From contig CAMLRA010000006.1 of the NCBI GenBank assembly GCA_946482325.1, forward strand, positions 1 through 64,000: a DNA stretch of 64,000 bases, in the 5' to 3' direction. Positions 27,324 to 36,365 of the stretch are shown in pieces (the stretch's first letter is position 1; the number at the start of each line of letters is the position of its first letter). A program made the translations under genes and the position numbers. The stretch comes from an uncultured Chromatiaceae bacterium (GTDB taxonomy: Bacteria > Pseudomonadota > Gammaproteobacteria > Enterobacterales > Alteromonadaceae). The notes beneath the pieces are model-generated. The model did not search any database, had not been told where the DNA came from, and saw only the letters and a program-made list of their open reading frames with translations.

Positions 27324-29735
27324 TTAAAATTGAATACTGGCAGCCGGCAGCCCGGCGGCGCTGACGGTTAAACGGCCTTTCAGGCCCGCCGCGCCGGTTT
27401 TCACCAGCACCACACCAACGCCACGTTCAGTGATTACCGGCTCCGGGTTGACGATATCGAGCTCTGCACTTTGGAAAGTCAGCGTCATGCCGCTGGAACG
27501 CACCGGGTTGCCTTTGTTGTCGACCAGCTGCGCTTTGACAAAAACTTCATCAAAAGCCGCCGGCGCCGGGCCAGTCTCATCAAGCTGAATTTGAATAGCG
27601 GCGGCCGGGCCTGGGGTGTGGACCTGATGTGCAGCCACAACTTTGGCGCCAATCAACGCTTTGGCTTCGAGTGTGCCCGGCACAAAAGCCGGCAGGCTGA
27701 ATTCAAATGGTGGTTTGGCGATACGGTCGGACATTGAGTGTTCGCCTGCTTGCCGCGTTGCAGTGCGGGTGTCGATCAGCTTGCCGTTTAAATACAACGC
27801 CACTTGGTCGGCATTACTGAATACCCGCACCTGCGCATTTTGTCCGGCAACAACGCCTTCGCCGCTCCAGTCGCTGGCGATAAACACCATGGGGCCGGAA
27901 GGGTAGAGGGCCGATTTTTCACTGGCCGGCCGCTGGCTTTGGAACAGGTAATAGCTGTATTTCGGCTGCCGGTAGATGCTCATCAACCCCGAGGCTTCCA
28001 GGTCATTGGCGTAGCCGCGGTTGTAGTCAAACATTACCCAATAACCGTCGGCAAAGGCTGGTGTGCGCAGGTTATCGTTATGGGCTTCCTGCAAATTGCT
28101 GGCTTGTTGCAACAGGCGGGTTTCACCGGCCGACAACAGCTGGCGCGAAGTGCGCGCTTCGGCTTTTAAACCCTGCCACTGATGCTGGGCAAAACCGGCG
28201 TCCTGCGCGTAGTACTCCCAATCGCCATATTCTGAGACGATATAAGGCTGAGTCGGTGGCGTGTAATGTTGCAGCCGGTGCTGGCGGGCCTGCAGATACA
28301 AATCAAAGCCCGGCATCCAGCCGGCGGAATAGGCCCAGGGCGCTTCTTGTTTCACGGTCTGGTGTAGACGCTCGATTAACGCCGGTGCCATTGCGGTTTC
28401 ATTGAGCGAACACTCAAACGCCAGAATGCTTGGGTGATTGCGGCTGCGGCGAATGAGGTCACGGCAGTTTTGCGCCATCAAATCAGCAAAAGCCGGGTCC
28501 ATGGATTGGTATTGCCAGCCGGGAATAGCATCGAGCAGCAATAAACCCAAACGGTCGGCCGCGTCCATAAAGGCTTTGGACTGTGGATAATGCGACAGCC
28601 GGACATAATCAAAACCGGCGGCTTTGATGCGCACAGCGTCACGTTCGTCGGCCAAAGGCCCGACGGCATAACCTAAATGCGGGAATTCCTGATGGCGGTT
28701 GACGCCACGTAAAAAGGTTTTCTGGCCGTTTAACAGCAGCTGATGCTGGGTATTAAAAGCGATGGTGCGCAGGCCAATGTTCCGCTGCTGCCGCTCCAGT
28801 AACTGCTCACCTTGCCACAGCTCAGTCACCAGCTGATACAGCGCCGGTTGTTGCGGGCTCCACAGCTGTGGCTGTTGGATAGTCAGCTGTTGCTGCAGCG
28901 TCTGTTTTTTGCCGGCCGCCAGGCTGATTTGTGCCTGGGTTTGGCTGACTAATTTGCCGTTTTGCAGAATGCGCTGACTGAGCCGGGCTGACGCTGTGGT
29001 TATCGCTGCCGATTGCAGTTCAGTCGCCACCATCACAGTGGCTGACTCCTGGCTTATTTGCGGGTAACTGACCGCCACGCTGCCGCCGGCGACAGTGCTA
29101 CTTAATTGCTCCGAACTGATGTGCAGCGCCGGGCGCAGCGCCAGCGTCACAGGCCGGTACAGGCCGCCATAAGGGTTAAAATCGAGTTTTTTGAGCGGTT
29201 TTAAACCGGTCAGCGCATGGTCGCGGTTATCCAGCCGTACCAGCACTTCGACCTTTTCCGGCCGCTTGGCTTGTTGCTGCAAATAAGGCGTTAAATCGAC
29301 ACTAAACGGCAGATAACCACCGAGATGCTGGCGTAGATGCAGGCCGTCAACATAGACATCAGCCACATTCATCGCGCCGCCGAACTGCAGCCACAGCTGC
29401 TGGCCGGCTTGAAGTTGCGATAAATTCAGCGTGGTTTTGTACCACATAGTGCCTTGCCACTGGTCGTTGACGACCAAAGGTTCACGTTTCGGTGTATGCG
29501 GCAGCCGCACCAGCTCCCAGCGAGTGTAGGCAGCCGGTAACTGACCAGCGCCCTGAGCGTCTTTGCTGAACAACCAGTGATGTACAGTCAGATCGCAGGC
29601 CTGGGCTGCAGTTTGCGCCGGACAAGCTGCAACTAACGTGGGAATAGTCTGTTGCGCCACAGTTTCAGTGGCAAGCGCTTGCCAGCACAGCAAGCTGAGG
29701 CCCACGGCTGCAGAGGGAACAAAAAAACGCGTCAT
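27324..29735 (-). CDS. Secreted GH2 beta-galactosidase
   Basis: 803 residues. ATG 29735 (AAGG upstream) gives a signal peptide (MTRFFVPSAAVGLSLLCWQALA), so the enzyme works in the envelope, unlike cytoplasmic LacZ. Order: sugar-binding jelly roll (about 60-200), immunoglobulin-like sandwich (about 230-330), then the TIM barrel. The acid/base Glu is in CSLNETAMAP (about 445) and the nucleophile Glu in YIVSEYGDWEYY (about 501). A DUF4982-type domain and a C-terminal Ig-like module close the protein. It likely releases galactose for the downstream SGLT carrier and Leloir enzymes. Confidence 0.9.
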   Translation of the reverse strand: MTRFFVPSAAVGLSLLCWQALATETVAQQTIPTLVAACPAQTAAQACDLTVHHWLFSKDAQGAGQLPAAYTRWELVRLPHTPKREPLVVNDQWQGTMWYKTTLNLSQLQAGQQLWLQFGGAMNVADVYVDGLHLRQHLGGYLPFSVDLTPYLQQQAKRPEKVEVLVRLDNRDHALTGLKPLKKLDFNPYGGLYRPVTLALRPALHISSEQLSSTVAGGSVAVSYPQISQESATVMVATELQSAAITTASARLSQRILQNGKLVSQTQAQISLAAGKKQTLQQQLTIQQPQLWSPQQPALYQLVTELWQGEQLLERQQRNIGLRTIAFNTQHQLLLNGQKTFLRGVNRHQEFPHLGYAVGPLADERDAVRIKAAGFDYVRLSHYPQSKAFMDAADRLGLLLLDAIPGWQYQSMDPAFADLMAQNCRDLIRRSRNHPSILAFECSLNETAMAPALIERLHQTVKQEAPWAYSAGWMPGFDLYLQARQHRLQHYTPPTQPYIVSEYGDWEYYAQDAGFAQHQWQGLKAEARTSRQLLSAGETRLLQQASNLQEAHNDNLRTPAFADGYWVMFDYNRGYANDLEASGLMSIYRQPKYSYYLFQSQRPASEKSALYPSGPMVFIASDWSGEGVVAGQNAQVRVFSNADQVALYLNGKLIDTRTATRQAGEHSMSDRIAKPPFEFSLPAFVPGTLEAKALIGAKVVAAHQVHTPGPAAAIQIQLDETGPAPAAFDEVFVKAQLVDNKGNPVRSSGMTLTFQSAELDIVNPEPVITERGVGVVLVKTGAAGLKGRLTVSAAGLPAASIQF

Positions 29736-29768
29736 GAAAAATCCTTGCACTAAAAAATGATGAACTGG

Positions 29769-29810
29769 CTTAAGCCCAGTCGCGTTCGACTTAAGCCCAG
29801 TTGCGTTCCA
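29769..29810. repeat. 21-bp tandem duplication over the SDR stop codon
   Basis: Two copies (29769-29789 and 29790-29810) match at 19 of 21 bases. The upstream copy on the minus strand encodes the real C-terminus VERNWA plus stop. The second copy repeats it in frame as VERDWA plus stop just past the gene, giving a duplicate stop codon. Confidence 0.8.
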
Positions 29811-30510
29811 CTTGTGGCCGCAGCACCAGCTCATGCCAATGCGCGCTGGCGGGCGCCTGTAACATCGCCAGCGCAGCAGCTGCGACATCGTCCGGCGTTA
29901 AATATTCAGGCCGCGCCTGAGGCCGGAAGCCGGTATCGACGCCACCGGGAATTAAATGCAGCACCCGCACGCCGCTGTCCTGCAGTTCCCGACGCAGCAC
30001 TTTGCTGTAACTTTCCAGCGCGCTTTTACTGGCGCTGTACGCCGCAACACCGGGATTGGCGAAACTGCTGCAAGTGCTCAGCACCTGCAAAATAGTGCCC
30101 TGACCACGCGCCAGCATGCCGGGCAACAGGCATTCCTGCAGCAGCAGCGGCACCCGGAAATTCAGCGCCAGCATTTGCTCTAACGCCGGCCAGTCCGGGC
30201 TTTGCGCCGGGGCCCGGCTTAAGTTAGCGCCGGCACAGTTAATCAGGCCATCAACCGGACAAGCCGCTTCGGCTTGCTGACAAAAGGCAATCAGCGCTGC
30301 CGCATCGGTTAAATCAAAAGCGGCGTGATGTACTAGCTGCGATGCCGGCAGCTTTGCCGGTGCCACGGCTAATACTTGGGCGCAGGTTTCAGCCAGCTTT
30401 GCGGCATCACGGCCGTGCAAACTGAGGCGATAACCGGCTCTGGCCAGTTGCAGTGCCAAGGCACGGCCGATACCGCCTGAGGCGCCGGTCAGTAGCAGAT
30501 GTTCGGCCAT
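29791..30510 (-). CDS. Classical short-chain dehydrogenase/reductase
   Basis: 239 residues. Rossmann motif TGASGGIG at the N-terminus, NCAG, and the catalytic YSASK (Tyr-x3-Lys). ATG 30510 follows AAGGAG by seven bases; upstream in-frame sequence is not conserved in style. It is the second gene of the galactose operon, between receptor and beta-galactosidase. Oxidation or reduction of a galactose derivative is a context-based guess; classical SDR substrate cannot be read from sequence. Its 3' end carries a small tandem duplication. Confidence 0.85.
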   Translation of the reverse strand: MAEHLLLTGASGGIGRALALQLARAGYRLSLHGRDAAKLAETCAQVLAVAPAKLPASQLVHHAAFDLTDAAALIAFCQQAEAACPVDGLINCAGANLSRAPAQSPDWPALEQMLALNFRVPLLLQECLLPGMLARGQGTILQVLSTCSSFANPGVAAYSASKSALESYSKVLRRELQDSGVRVLHLIPGGVDTGFRPQARPEYLTPDDVAAAALAMLQAPASAHWHELVLRPQVERNWA

Positions 30511-30595
30511 CGTGTGCTCCTTGATTGAGTGCGGTCCGGCTTGCGCCAGCATGGATACAACACCGGCAGACCAAAGCAGCCTGCCGGCTTCAGCG

Positions 30596-33253
30596 TTACA
30601 TCGAGTAAGAGAAACCAATCAGGAAACGACGGCCCCAGTCGAGGTAGCTGCCAATCCGGCTTGGGTCATTGTCGAAGTAAGAAGTCGAGGCTTCGTTGGT
30701 CAGGTTCTGGCCCTGCAACATCAGCTTCAGCTGGCTGTTCACTTCGTACGACACACTGGCATCCAACGTGGTTTCTGCGTCTATGCTGTTGATTTCAGAC
30801 GGTGTCCAGCTGCCGACCCGGGTAAAACCGCTGCGGTAGTTGTAAGACACTTTGGCGTCGAAACCGGCTTTGTAGTACCACAGCGTCAGGTTGGCGACGT
30901 CTTTGGACAGGCCACCGAGCGGCAGCGGGTTGTCTTTGGGTACAAATTCATAAACGTTGCTGTCGGTGTAGGAATAGTTGGCGTAGAAACCCAGGCCATC
31001 GAACGGTGCCGGCAGGTTTTTAAACGCCTGCTGATACATCATTTCAAAGCCTTTGATTTGACCGCCATCGCCGTTGACCGGGCCGGTGAAGTCATAAGTC
31101 ACGCCGTTGAGTGTCAGCTTGTCGGTGCTGCTGCCGATGTGGCTTTGTAAGTCTTTAAAGAAGGTGGAGACGGTTAAAGCCTGACCTTCCGACAGGTAAT
31201 ATTCGACGCCGATATCCAGCTGGTTCGCCACAAATGGGTCTAACAGCGGGTTACCGCCCGAGCCGGTTTTGACCGGGCTTTGGGAATCGAGCTGAAAGCC
31301 GGTACGCATTTCGACCAGCGGTGGCCGTGCTAAAGCGCGCGACAGGCCAAGGCGCAGTTGGGTTTCATCGTTCAGCGCAAAGTTCAGGTTCAGTGACGGC
31401 AACACTTCGGTGTAGCTGTGGTCGACGCTGACTGGTGAATATTGATTGTCTTTAAACTGATAACCGATTGATTCAGAGTCTGTTTTCACCAGACGCACGC
31501 CGGCGTTCCCGGTGTAGCTAAAGCCAAACAGTTCGGAATTGAGCCGCACCATGCCGTACACCGCCTGATTTTTCTCGCTGACAAACCAGCTGTTGATGCG
31601 GTCCTGATCGGTTTTGCTGTAGGCCGAGCGGTTGTCGATGCCGCCAAACGCCTGCTGCACTAAATCGCCCCAGTTGTTAAAGCCATACATATCCGGCGAC
31701 TGCAAACCGCCACCTAAGGCATAACGGCGGCCGTAATTACTGACGTTCGGGTTCTTCACCGCCTGCCACCAGCTTTGTACGTCGTTGTCTTTTTCACGGT
31801 CTACGACCCGGCCACCAAAAGACACACTTTCAATCAGTGCATGATCAATCCGGCGCTCAAAGTCGAGTTTCAGGCTGCTCATTTCGTCAGTCAGGTCACG
31901 GTCGCTGTCGACCGTCATGCCGTTCACTTTGTAGTATTCAGGTTTGCTGATGTCCTCGTTGACCACCACGCCTAAACGGCCACCGGCAGTGGACCATTGC
32001 ACGTCGAGCGGAGTAGGGCCTGAATACGTGGAAGTGACGTTGACCCAGCGTGATTTGATGCTGGCTTCGGAATAACCGAGGTCGGTACTAATGGTCCAGA
32101 CATCGCCTTCCCAGACTGACTTGAGGCCCGTGCTTAATAGTTCATTGGCCTGGAACCAGGTGGCGTTGTTGGCCGAATGCGCGCCCCACAGCAGACCGCC
32201 GCCGGTCAGCTGCTGGCTGCCATCTGGCTTGGTGCTGATTTGTGGTTTGGCGACTGAGTTGTTGTAGTTCCAGTTGCTGCCACCGCCCCAGTTGCCCCAG
32301 CCGTCAAACCAGAACTGGTCTTCCAGCTCTTCGATATCAAATTCAGAATAAAACAGGTCGTATTTCAGGTTCAGCTTGTCGCTGGCTTGCCATTCCAGGA
32401 TGGTCATGGCGCCGGTACGCTGGTTGTCGCCGAGTTTAGTCGCGGTTTTGCCGCCCCATGGCGCCGCTTCGCGGATGCCGTCACCGTTGACATCGCCCTG
32501 ATCGGCCGTGTTTTTGTTGTACGCCCAGCTGCTGTTTTCGCGTTGCAGCGACGGCTGGTCCTGATAGGTGAGGCCCAGCACCACACCAAATGTCTCGCTC
32601 CACTGGTCGACATAACTGAAGCTACCTTTGTGACCGCTGGCGTCAGCGCCATCGATGTCGTGGCCCAACTGATAGTCCATCAGGTGGCCGGTCACGTTGA
32701 TCATGCGTTTGTCTTTGGCCAGCGGGCTGACAAAGTTCATATTGACCAGGCCAGAAATACCGCCTTCGACCTGACTGGCCAGCGGGCTTTTGTACACTTC
32801 TACTGAGTTAATCAGTTCGGCCGGGAATTGCTCATAACGCACTTCACGGCTCGGCTCGGCGCTGACAATCTCACGGCCCTGCATCGTCGCCATATTCAGC
32901 CGTGGGCCCATACCACGAATCGAAATACTGCTGGCGTTGCCGCGGTCGCGTTCTGCTGCCACGCCCGGCAAGCGGCCTAAAGCGTCGGCGATAGTCACGT
33001 CCGGCAGTGAACCCAGGTCATCTGTGGAAACGATTTCCACGACTGAGTCCGCTACTTTTTTCTGTAATAAGGATTTGCCAAGGGTGGCACCGAAGCCGCG
33101 AACTTCGATTTTTTCAATCGCCACTTCGTCTTTTTTTGTTTTATCGGCAGCAGTTGCTGCAGGACCTTCCGTTGTCTGCGCCTGGCTGTAAGCGCTGAAA
33201 ATCGCTGAACTGACCGCAAGTGCCAGCATCGATTGTTGCCACATTGTCTTCAT
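30596..33253 (-). CDS. TonB-dependent outer-membrane receptor (carbohydrate type)
   Basis: 885 residues. A signal peptide (about 1-26) precedes a short linker and the TonB box-like segment IEKIEVRGFGATLG. The plug domain has VADSVVEIVSTDDLGSLPDVTIADALGRLPG split around residues 65-100 and SISIRGMGPRLNM. The long barrel ends in the typical aromatic terminus (GRRFLIGFSYSM). The plug pattern and context fit TonB receptors for oligosaccharides in Alteromonadales and Caulobacter. It is the first gene of the galactose operon, behind the only clear promoter and operator, and likely brings beta-galactosides into the periplasm. Confidence 0.92.
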   Translation of the reverse strand: MKTMWQQSMLALAVSSAIFSAYSQAQTTEGPAATAADKTKKDEVAIEKIEVRGFGATLGKSLLQKKVADSVVEIVSTDDLGSLPDVTIADALGRLPGVAAERDRGNASSISIRGMGPRLNMATMQGREIVSAEPSREVRYEQFPAELINSVEVYKSPLASQVEGGISGLVNMNFVSPLAKDKRMINVTGHLMDYQLGHDIDGADASGHKGSFSYVDQWSETFGVVLGLTYQDQPSLQRENSSWAYNKNTADQGDVNGDGIREAAPWGGKTATKLGDNQRTGAMTILEWQASDKLNLKYDLFYSEFDIEELEDQFWFDGWGNWGGGSNWNYNNSVAKPQISTKPDGSQQLTGGGLLWGAHSANNATWFQANELLSTGLKSVWEGDVWTISTDLGYSEASIKSRWVNVTSTYSGPTPLDVQWSTAGGRLGVVVNEDISKPEYYKVNGMTVDSDRDLTDEMSSLKLDFERRIDHALIESVSFGGRVVDREKDNDVQSWWQAVKNPNVSNYGRRYALGGGLQSPDMYGFNNWGDLVQQAFGGIDNRSAYSKTDQDRINSWFVSEKNQAVYGMVRLNSELFGFSYTGNAGVRLVKTDSESIGYQFKDNQYSPVSVDHSYTEVLPSLNLNFALNDETQLRLGLSRALARPPLVEMRTGFQLDSQSPVKTGSGGNPLLDPFVANQLDIGVEYYLSEGQALTVSTFFKDLQSHIGSSTDKLTLNGVTYDFTGPVNGDGGQIKGFEMMYQQAFKNLPAPFDGLGFYANYSYTDSNVYEFVPKDNPLPLGGLSKDVANLTLWYYKAGFDAKVSYNYRSGFTRVGSWTPSEINSIDAETTLDASVSYEVNSQLKLMLQGQNLTNEASTSYFDNDPSRIGSYLDWGRRFLIGFSYSM

Positions 33254-33364
33254 AATCCACCCTTGTCGTACCGGTTATTGTTGTGTTGCCTGCCTGTTGT
33301 CCGGCAGTGCGCAGCGTTGCCCTGAAACCGCTGTCGCTTTTTTCAACAGCAGTTCACCGGCGGA

Positions 33365-33395
33365 TTTATAGCATGAAAGGGAAAACGTTTTCCAA
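33365..33395 (-). promoter_or_regulatory. Candidate promoter of the galactose operon
   Basis: On the minus strand: -35 TTGGAA (33395-33390), a 19-bp spacer and an extended -10 TGC-TATAAA (33373-33365). The LacI-type palindrome overlaps the -35 and spacer, a layout that fits repression by occlusion. It lies about 110 bp upstream of the TonB receptor ATG. Confidence 0.6.
33380..33393. promoter_or_regulatory. LacI/GalR-family operator
   Basis: GGAAAACGTTTTCC is a perfect 14-bp palindrome centred on CG, the hallmark of LacI-family operators. It sits on the candidate promoter of the TonB receptor. A weaker relative, GGAAACGATTGC, lies about 75 bp further upstream near 33458-33470 and could be an auxiliary site. 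Confidence 0.8.
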
Positions 33396-33497
33396 TAGAT
33401 TTTCAGTGAGTTTTCATGGATGAATTTAAATAATTGAATTTATTTGAATTAAAGTGTGGAAACGATTGCTTTGAAGTGGGTGTTTGGAAAACGCGTA

Positions 33498-33640
33498 GGT
33501 AACGGCAAGCGAAGCCCGCTGGGCGTCACACGCTGGCCACCACGTGGCGTACAATTTGTCGCCGTACGTTTGAAACCGTTGGACGTCACACGTTGGACGT
33601 CACACGTTGGACGTCACACGTTGGACATCAAATGCTGGGC
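33498..33640. repeat. 14-bp-unit repeat cluster A
   Basis: Three perfect head-to-tail copies of CGTCACACGTTGGA (33584-33625). They are preceded by a single variant at 33523 within the longer shared block AACGGCAAGCG...AGCCCGCTGGGCGTCAC, and by CCACCACGTGGCGTACA at about 33537, and followed by decayed units. With the operator region this fills the 433-bp gap between TonB receptor and LysR genes. Related clusters: 36483, 38727 and 51528. Confidence 0.8.
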
Positions 33641-33686
33641 ATCGCCCGTCAGCCAGCTATCTATCTGTTTGAAAACGTCAGGTTTA

Positions 33687-34562
33687 TCAATCGCCGACAG
33701 CAGCAGTGACAAAATCAACAAAGGCCCGTAGCCGGCGCTGATGACGCAAATCCTGATGAAAACCGAGCCAAATCTGGCGGGGTGGCGGGGCCGTCGGGAG
33801 CGGCAGTTGTTGTAAACCGGCAATTTGCTGCGCCATCCGGACCGGTAACACCGCAAGGCCAAGCCCGGCGGTGCATAAGCGGGCCTGCGCTTCTCTGCTG
33901 TTACTTTGGAAGCAGATGCGTGCGCCGGGAAACTGCTGTTGCAGCCAGGTCACATCCGGTAAGTCACTGAAATAATTGTCCATGCTGATCAGCTGCAGTG
34001 CTTGCGGCGCATCGAGCCGGCGCAGGTCAAAATCCCGACTGGCATAAACGGCATAGTCGAGTTGCAGCAGCTTGCGCTGCGCGATATCCGGCTCAGCAAA
34101 TGGCTGCAGCCGGAACACCAAATCCGCTTCGCGCCTGGCGAGGTTAAACAAACGCGAGTCGGTGATAAGTTCCAGGCTAACTTGTGGGTGCAAGCGGAGA
34201 AAACCGGCGCAGTAGTCGGCCAGCACATAATGGCTGAACCAGTCAAAAGATGAGATCCGCAACGTACCGCTCAGCTGTGCTTCCTGGCCGGACAGTTGCC
34301 GTAGCGCCGTATCCGCAGCTTCGGCCATGCGCCTCGCGACCGGCAACAGCGCCTGACCTGTGTCCGTCAGCAGAAACCCGGCCGCTGTGCGCTGAAACAA
34401 TTTTTGCCCCAGCCGTTGTTCCAGGCTCTGGATCCGCCGGCCTAAGGTCGGCTGGGTCAGGCCACAAGCCCGCGCGGCCGCCGTTAAGGTGCCGGTGTCA
34501 GCCACTGCTAAAAACAACCGCAGATCATCCCAGTCCAGCTGATACATAGTTCGTTCATTCAT
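33687..34562 (-). CDS. LysR-family transcriptional regulator
   Basis: 291 residues. The N-terminal winged HTH (LRLFLAVADTGTLTAAARAC, LTQPTLGRRIQSLEQRLG) is followed by an effector-binding domain. It diverges from the MDR oxidoreductase at 34698, the standard LysR arrangement, so that gene is the likely target. ATG 34547 (MYQLDWDDL) would suit LysR proteins equally well; neither start has a good SD. Effector unknown. Confidence 0.88.
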   Translation of the reverse strand: MNERTMYQLDWDDLRLFLAVADTGTLTAAARACGLTQPTLGRRIQSLEQRLGQKLFQRTAAGFLLTDTGQALLPVARRMAEAADTALRQLSGQEAQLSGTLRISSFDWFSHYVLADYCAGFLRLHPQVSLELITDSRLFNLARREADLVFRLQPFAEPDIAQRKLLQLDYAVYASRDFDLRRLDAPQALQLISMDNYFSDLPDVTWLQQQFPGARICFQSNSREAQARLCTAGLGLAVLPVRMAQQIAGLQQLPLPTAPPPRQIWLGFHQDLRHQRRLRAFVDFVTAAVGD

Positions 34563-34563
34563 T

Positions 34564-34584
34564 TATGCATGGATGATATGCATA
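34564..34584. promoter_or_regulatory. Candidate LysR binding site
   Basis: TATGCAT (34564-34570) and TATGCATA (34577-34584) are dyad-related 7-8-mers 13 bp apart (start to start) in the divergent LysR/oxidoreductase intergenic region, just at the regulator's start. A further TTGCATGGCAA lies at about 34606. Size and place fit an autoregulatory LysR site; not proven. Confidence 0.4.
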
Positions 34585-34697
34585 TTAGTTGATTTTCATT
34601 TTATTTTGCATGGCAAATACTGCATCTATTCCCAATCGGGAATTGCAGTACCACAGCCACCAGCACAACTGACACCAGCACCAACGAGGACAACCAG

Positions 34698-35705
34698 ATG
34701 AACATGCCAGGCAGAATGCAAGCTTTACAAGTACTTAGCGCTAATGGACCTTTTGTTTTCACTGACATGGCCGTGCCGCAACCTGCCGCAGGGCAGGTGC
34801 TGATTAAAGTGTTGGCCAGTGGTGTGAATCCGCTGGATTTAAAAATCCGCGCCGGAGCAGCAGCCCACGCGAAGCAACCATTGCCCGCAGTGTTGGGGCT
34901 GGATATGGCCGGGGAAGTGGTCGCGATCGGGCCTGACGTCAGCGGCTTTGAGCTGGCTGACCGCGTGTATGGCATGACCGGCGGTGTCGCTGGTGAGCAA
35001 GGTTCTTTAGCCGAATATCAGCGGGTGGACGCCCGCTTATTGGCCAAGGCGCCCGCCAATATCAGCCTGCGCCAGGCCGCCGCCATGCCTTTAGTGGTGA
35101 TCACGGCATGGGAAGGCTTAGTCGACAGAGCCAAAGTCAATGCCGGGCAGAAAGTTTTAGTACAAGGCGGAGCCGGTGGGGTCGGCCATATTGTGGTGCA
35201 ACTGGCAAAAGCCTTTGGTGCTGAAGTATTTGCCACCGCTGCCGCCAAAGATGCGGCTTATATTCGCTCGCTCGGTGCCGTGTTTATCGACTATCAAACC
35301 AGCACTGTGGCGCAAATGCTGGCCGAACACACCGACAATCAAGGCTTTGATATTATTTACAATACTGTAGGCGGGACCAGCCTGGACCAGGCATTTTCGG
35401 CGGTAAAAGCCTATACCGGCCACGTCGTCAGCTGTTTAGGTTGGGGCAGCCACAGTCTGGCCCCTTTGTCGTTTAAAGCGGCAAGCTACTCCGGCGTTTT
35501 TACCTTGTTGCCCTTATTAACCGGCGAAGGGCGCCAGCATCATGGCGAGATCCTGACGCGGGCCAGTGCGCTGACCGAACAGGGCTTATTAACAGTCCGG
35601 CTGGACCCGCAGCAGTTTGATTTTAATCAGATAGAACAGGCTCATGACAAAGTCGCCACTGCGGCTAACAGTGGAAAAGTGGTGATCAGCATCAGTAACA
35701 ATTAG
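34698..35705 (+). CDS. MDR-family NAD(P)H:quinone oxidoreductase-like protein
   Basis: 335 residues. GroES-like N-terminal domain (SGVNPLDLKIRAG, LGLDMAGEVVAIG), then a Rossmann domain with VQGGAGGVGHIVVQLAKAFGA. The Cys and His zinc ligands of true alcohol dehydrogenases are absent, which places it with the zinc-free quinone reductases. It probably reduces quinones or alpha,beta-unsaturated carbonyls with NADPH. GAGGA precedes the ATG. Divergent from a LysR regulator that likely controls it in response to an electrophile or quinone. Confidence 0.88.
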   Translation: MNMPGRMQALQVLSANGPFVFTDMAVPQPAAGQVLIKVLASGVNPLDLKIRAGAAAHAKQPLPAVLGLDMAGEVVAIGPDVSGFELADRVYGMTGGVAGEQGSLAEYQRVDARLLAKAPANISLRQAAAMPLVVITAWEGLVDRAKVNAGQKVLVQGGAGGVGHIVVQLAKAFGAEVFATAAAKDAAYIRSLGAVFIDYQTSTVAQMLAEHTDNQGFDIIYNTVGGTSLDQAFSAVKAYTGHVVSCLGWGSHSLAPLSFKAASYSGVFTLLPLLTGEGRQHHGEILTRASALTEQGLLTVRLDPQQFDFNQIEQAHDKVATAANSGKVVISISNN

Positions 35706-35850
35706 GTCGTGCCAGAAGCCGGGGATGGGGTCGCCTTACGTATCTGCTTGTCCCCGGTTCAGCGAAATCGAAAAAATATAGTTTTGATCTCAACAGGAAT
35801 GAGTTGCGTTTAGTCTGAGGATTTTTTGTGCAACCTCAAAGGAAACGACA

Positions 35851-36339
35851 ATGAAGCTCTCTGTCCTGTTCAAATCTGCCGTGTTCTCTGCAACTTTGTT
35901 AGTCGCTGGTGCTGTTCATGCAGGTAGTGCCAAATCTGATATCGTCGACACCGCTGTTGCCGCCGGTAGTTTTAATACGCTGGTGACGGCCGTCAAAGCC
36001 GCCGAGCTGGTCGACACGTTAAAAGGCGCAGGCCCATTTACTGTATTCGCGCCAAATGATGCGGCGTTTGCCAAAGTACCGGCCGACACCTTAAAAGGCC
36101 TGCTGGCTGACAAAGCCGCGCTGACCAAAGTGCTGACCTACCACGTGGTGCCAGGCAAAGTGATGGCGGCAGACGTGGTGAAGTTGTCAACCGCCACCAC
36201 GGTACAAGGCCAGGCGCTGAAGATTGAAGTCAAAGACGGCAAAGTGTTTGTCGACGGCGCGCAGGTGATCAGCACCGACATCGAAACTAGCAACGGCGTG
36301 ATCCATGTGATCGACAGCGTAGTGCTGCCAAAAGGCTAA
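35851..36339 (+). CDS. Secreted fasciclin (FAS1) domain protein
   Basis: 162 residues: signal peptide ([24 protein letters not shown]) and one FAS1 domain. The H1 motif [17 protein letters not shown] and the H2/YH motif [14 protein letters not shown] are both intact, and it ends with [15 protein letters not shown]1 proteins mediate adhesion or matrix interactions; the bacterial role is mostly unclear. AAAGGAAA precedes the ATG. Monocistronic, followed at once by a strong terminator. Confidence 0.93.
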   Translation: MKLSVLFKSAVFSATLLVAGAVHAGSAKSDIVDTAVAAGSFNTLVTAVKAAELVDTLKGAGPFTVFAPNDAAFAKVPADTLKGLLADKAALTKVLTYHVVPGKVMAADVVKLSTATTVQGQALKIEVKDGKVFVDGAQVISTDIETSNGVIHVIDSVVLPKG

Positions 36340-36365
36340 CCGCCAGTTTTCTTCTAACACCATCT

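Noticed and set aside
29736..29888. N-terminal extension of the beta-galactosidase frame
   Set aside because: It overlaps the SDR gene end and the tandem duplication, adds Cys/Arg-rich junk before a good signal peptide, and lacks an SD.
33584..33640. Possible CRISPR-like tandem array at 33584 and 51543
   Set aside because: Units are 14 bp, contiguous with no spacers, and no cas gene is near.
35780..35850. ECF-type -35/-10 pair (GGAAT...GTCTGA) upstream of the fasciclin gene
   Set aside because: The gap between the elements is about 11-12 bp, too short for RpoE-type promoters.
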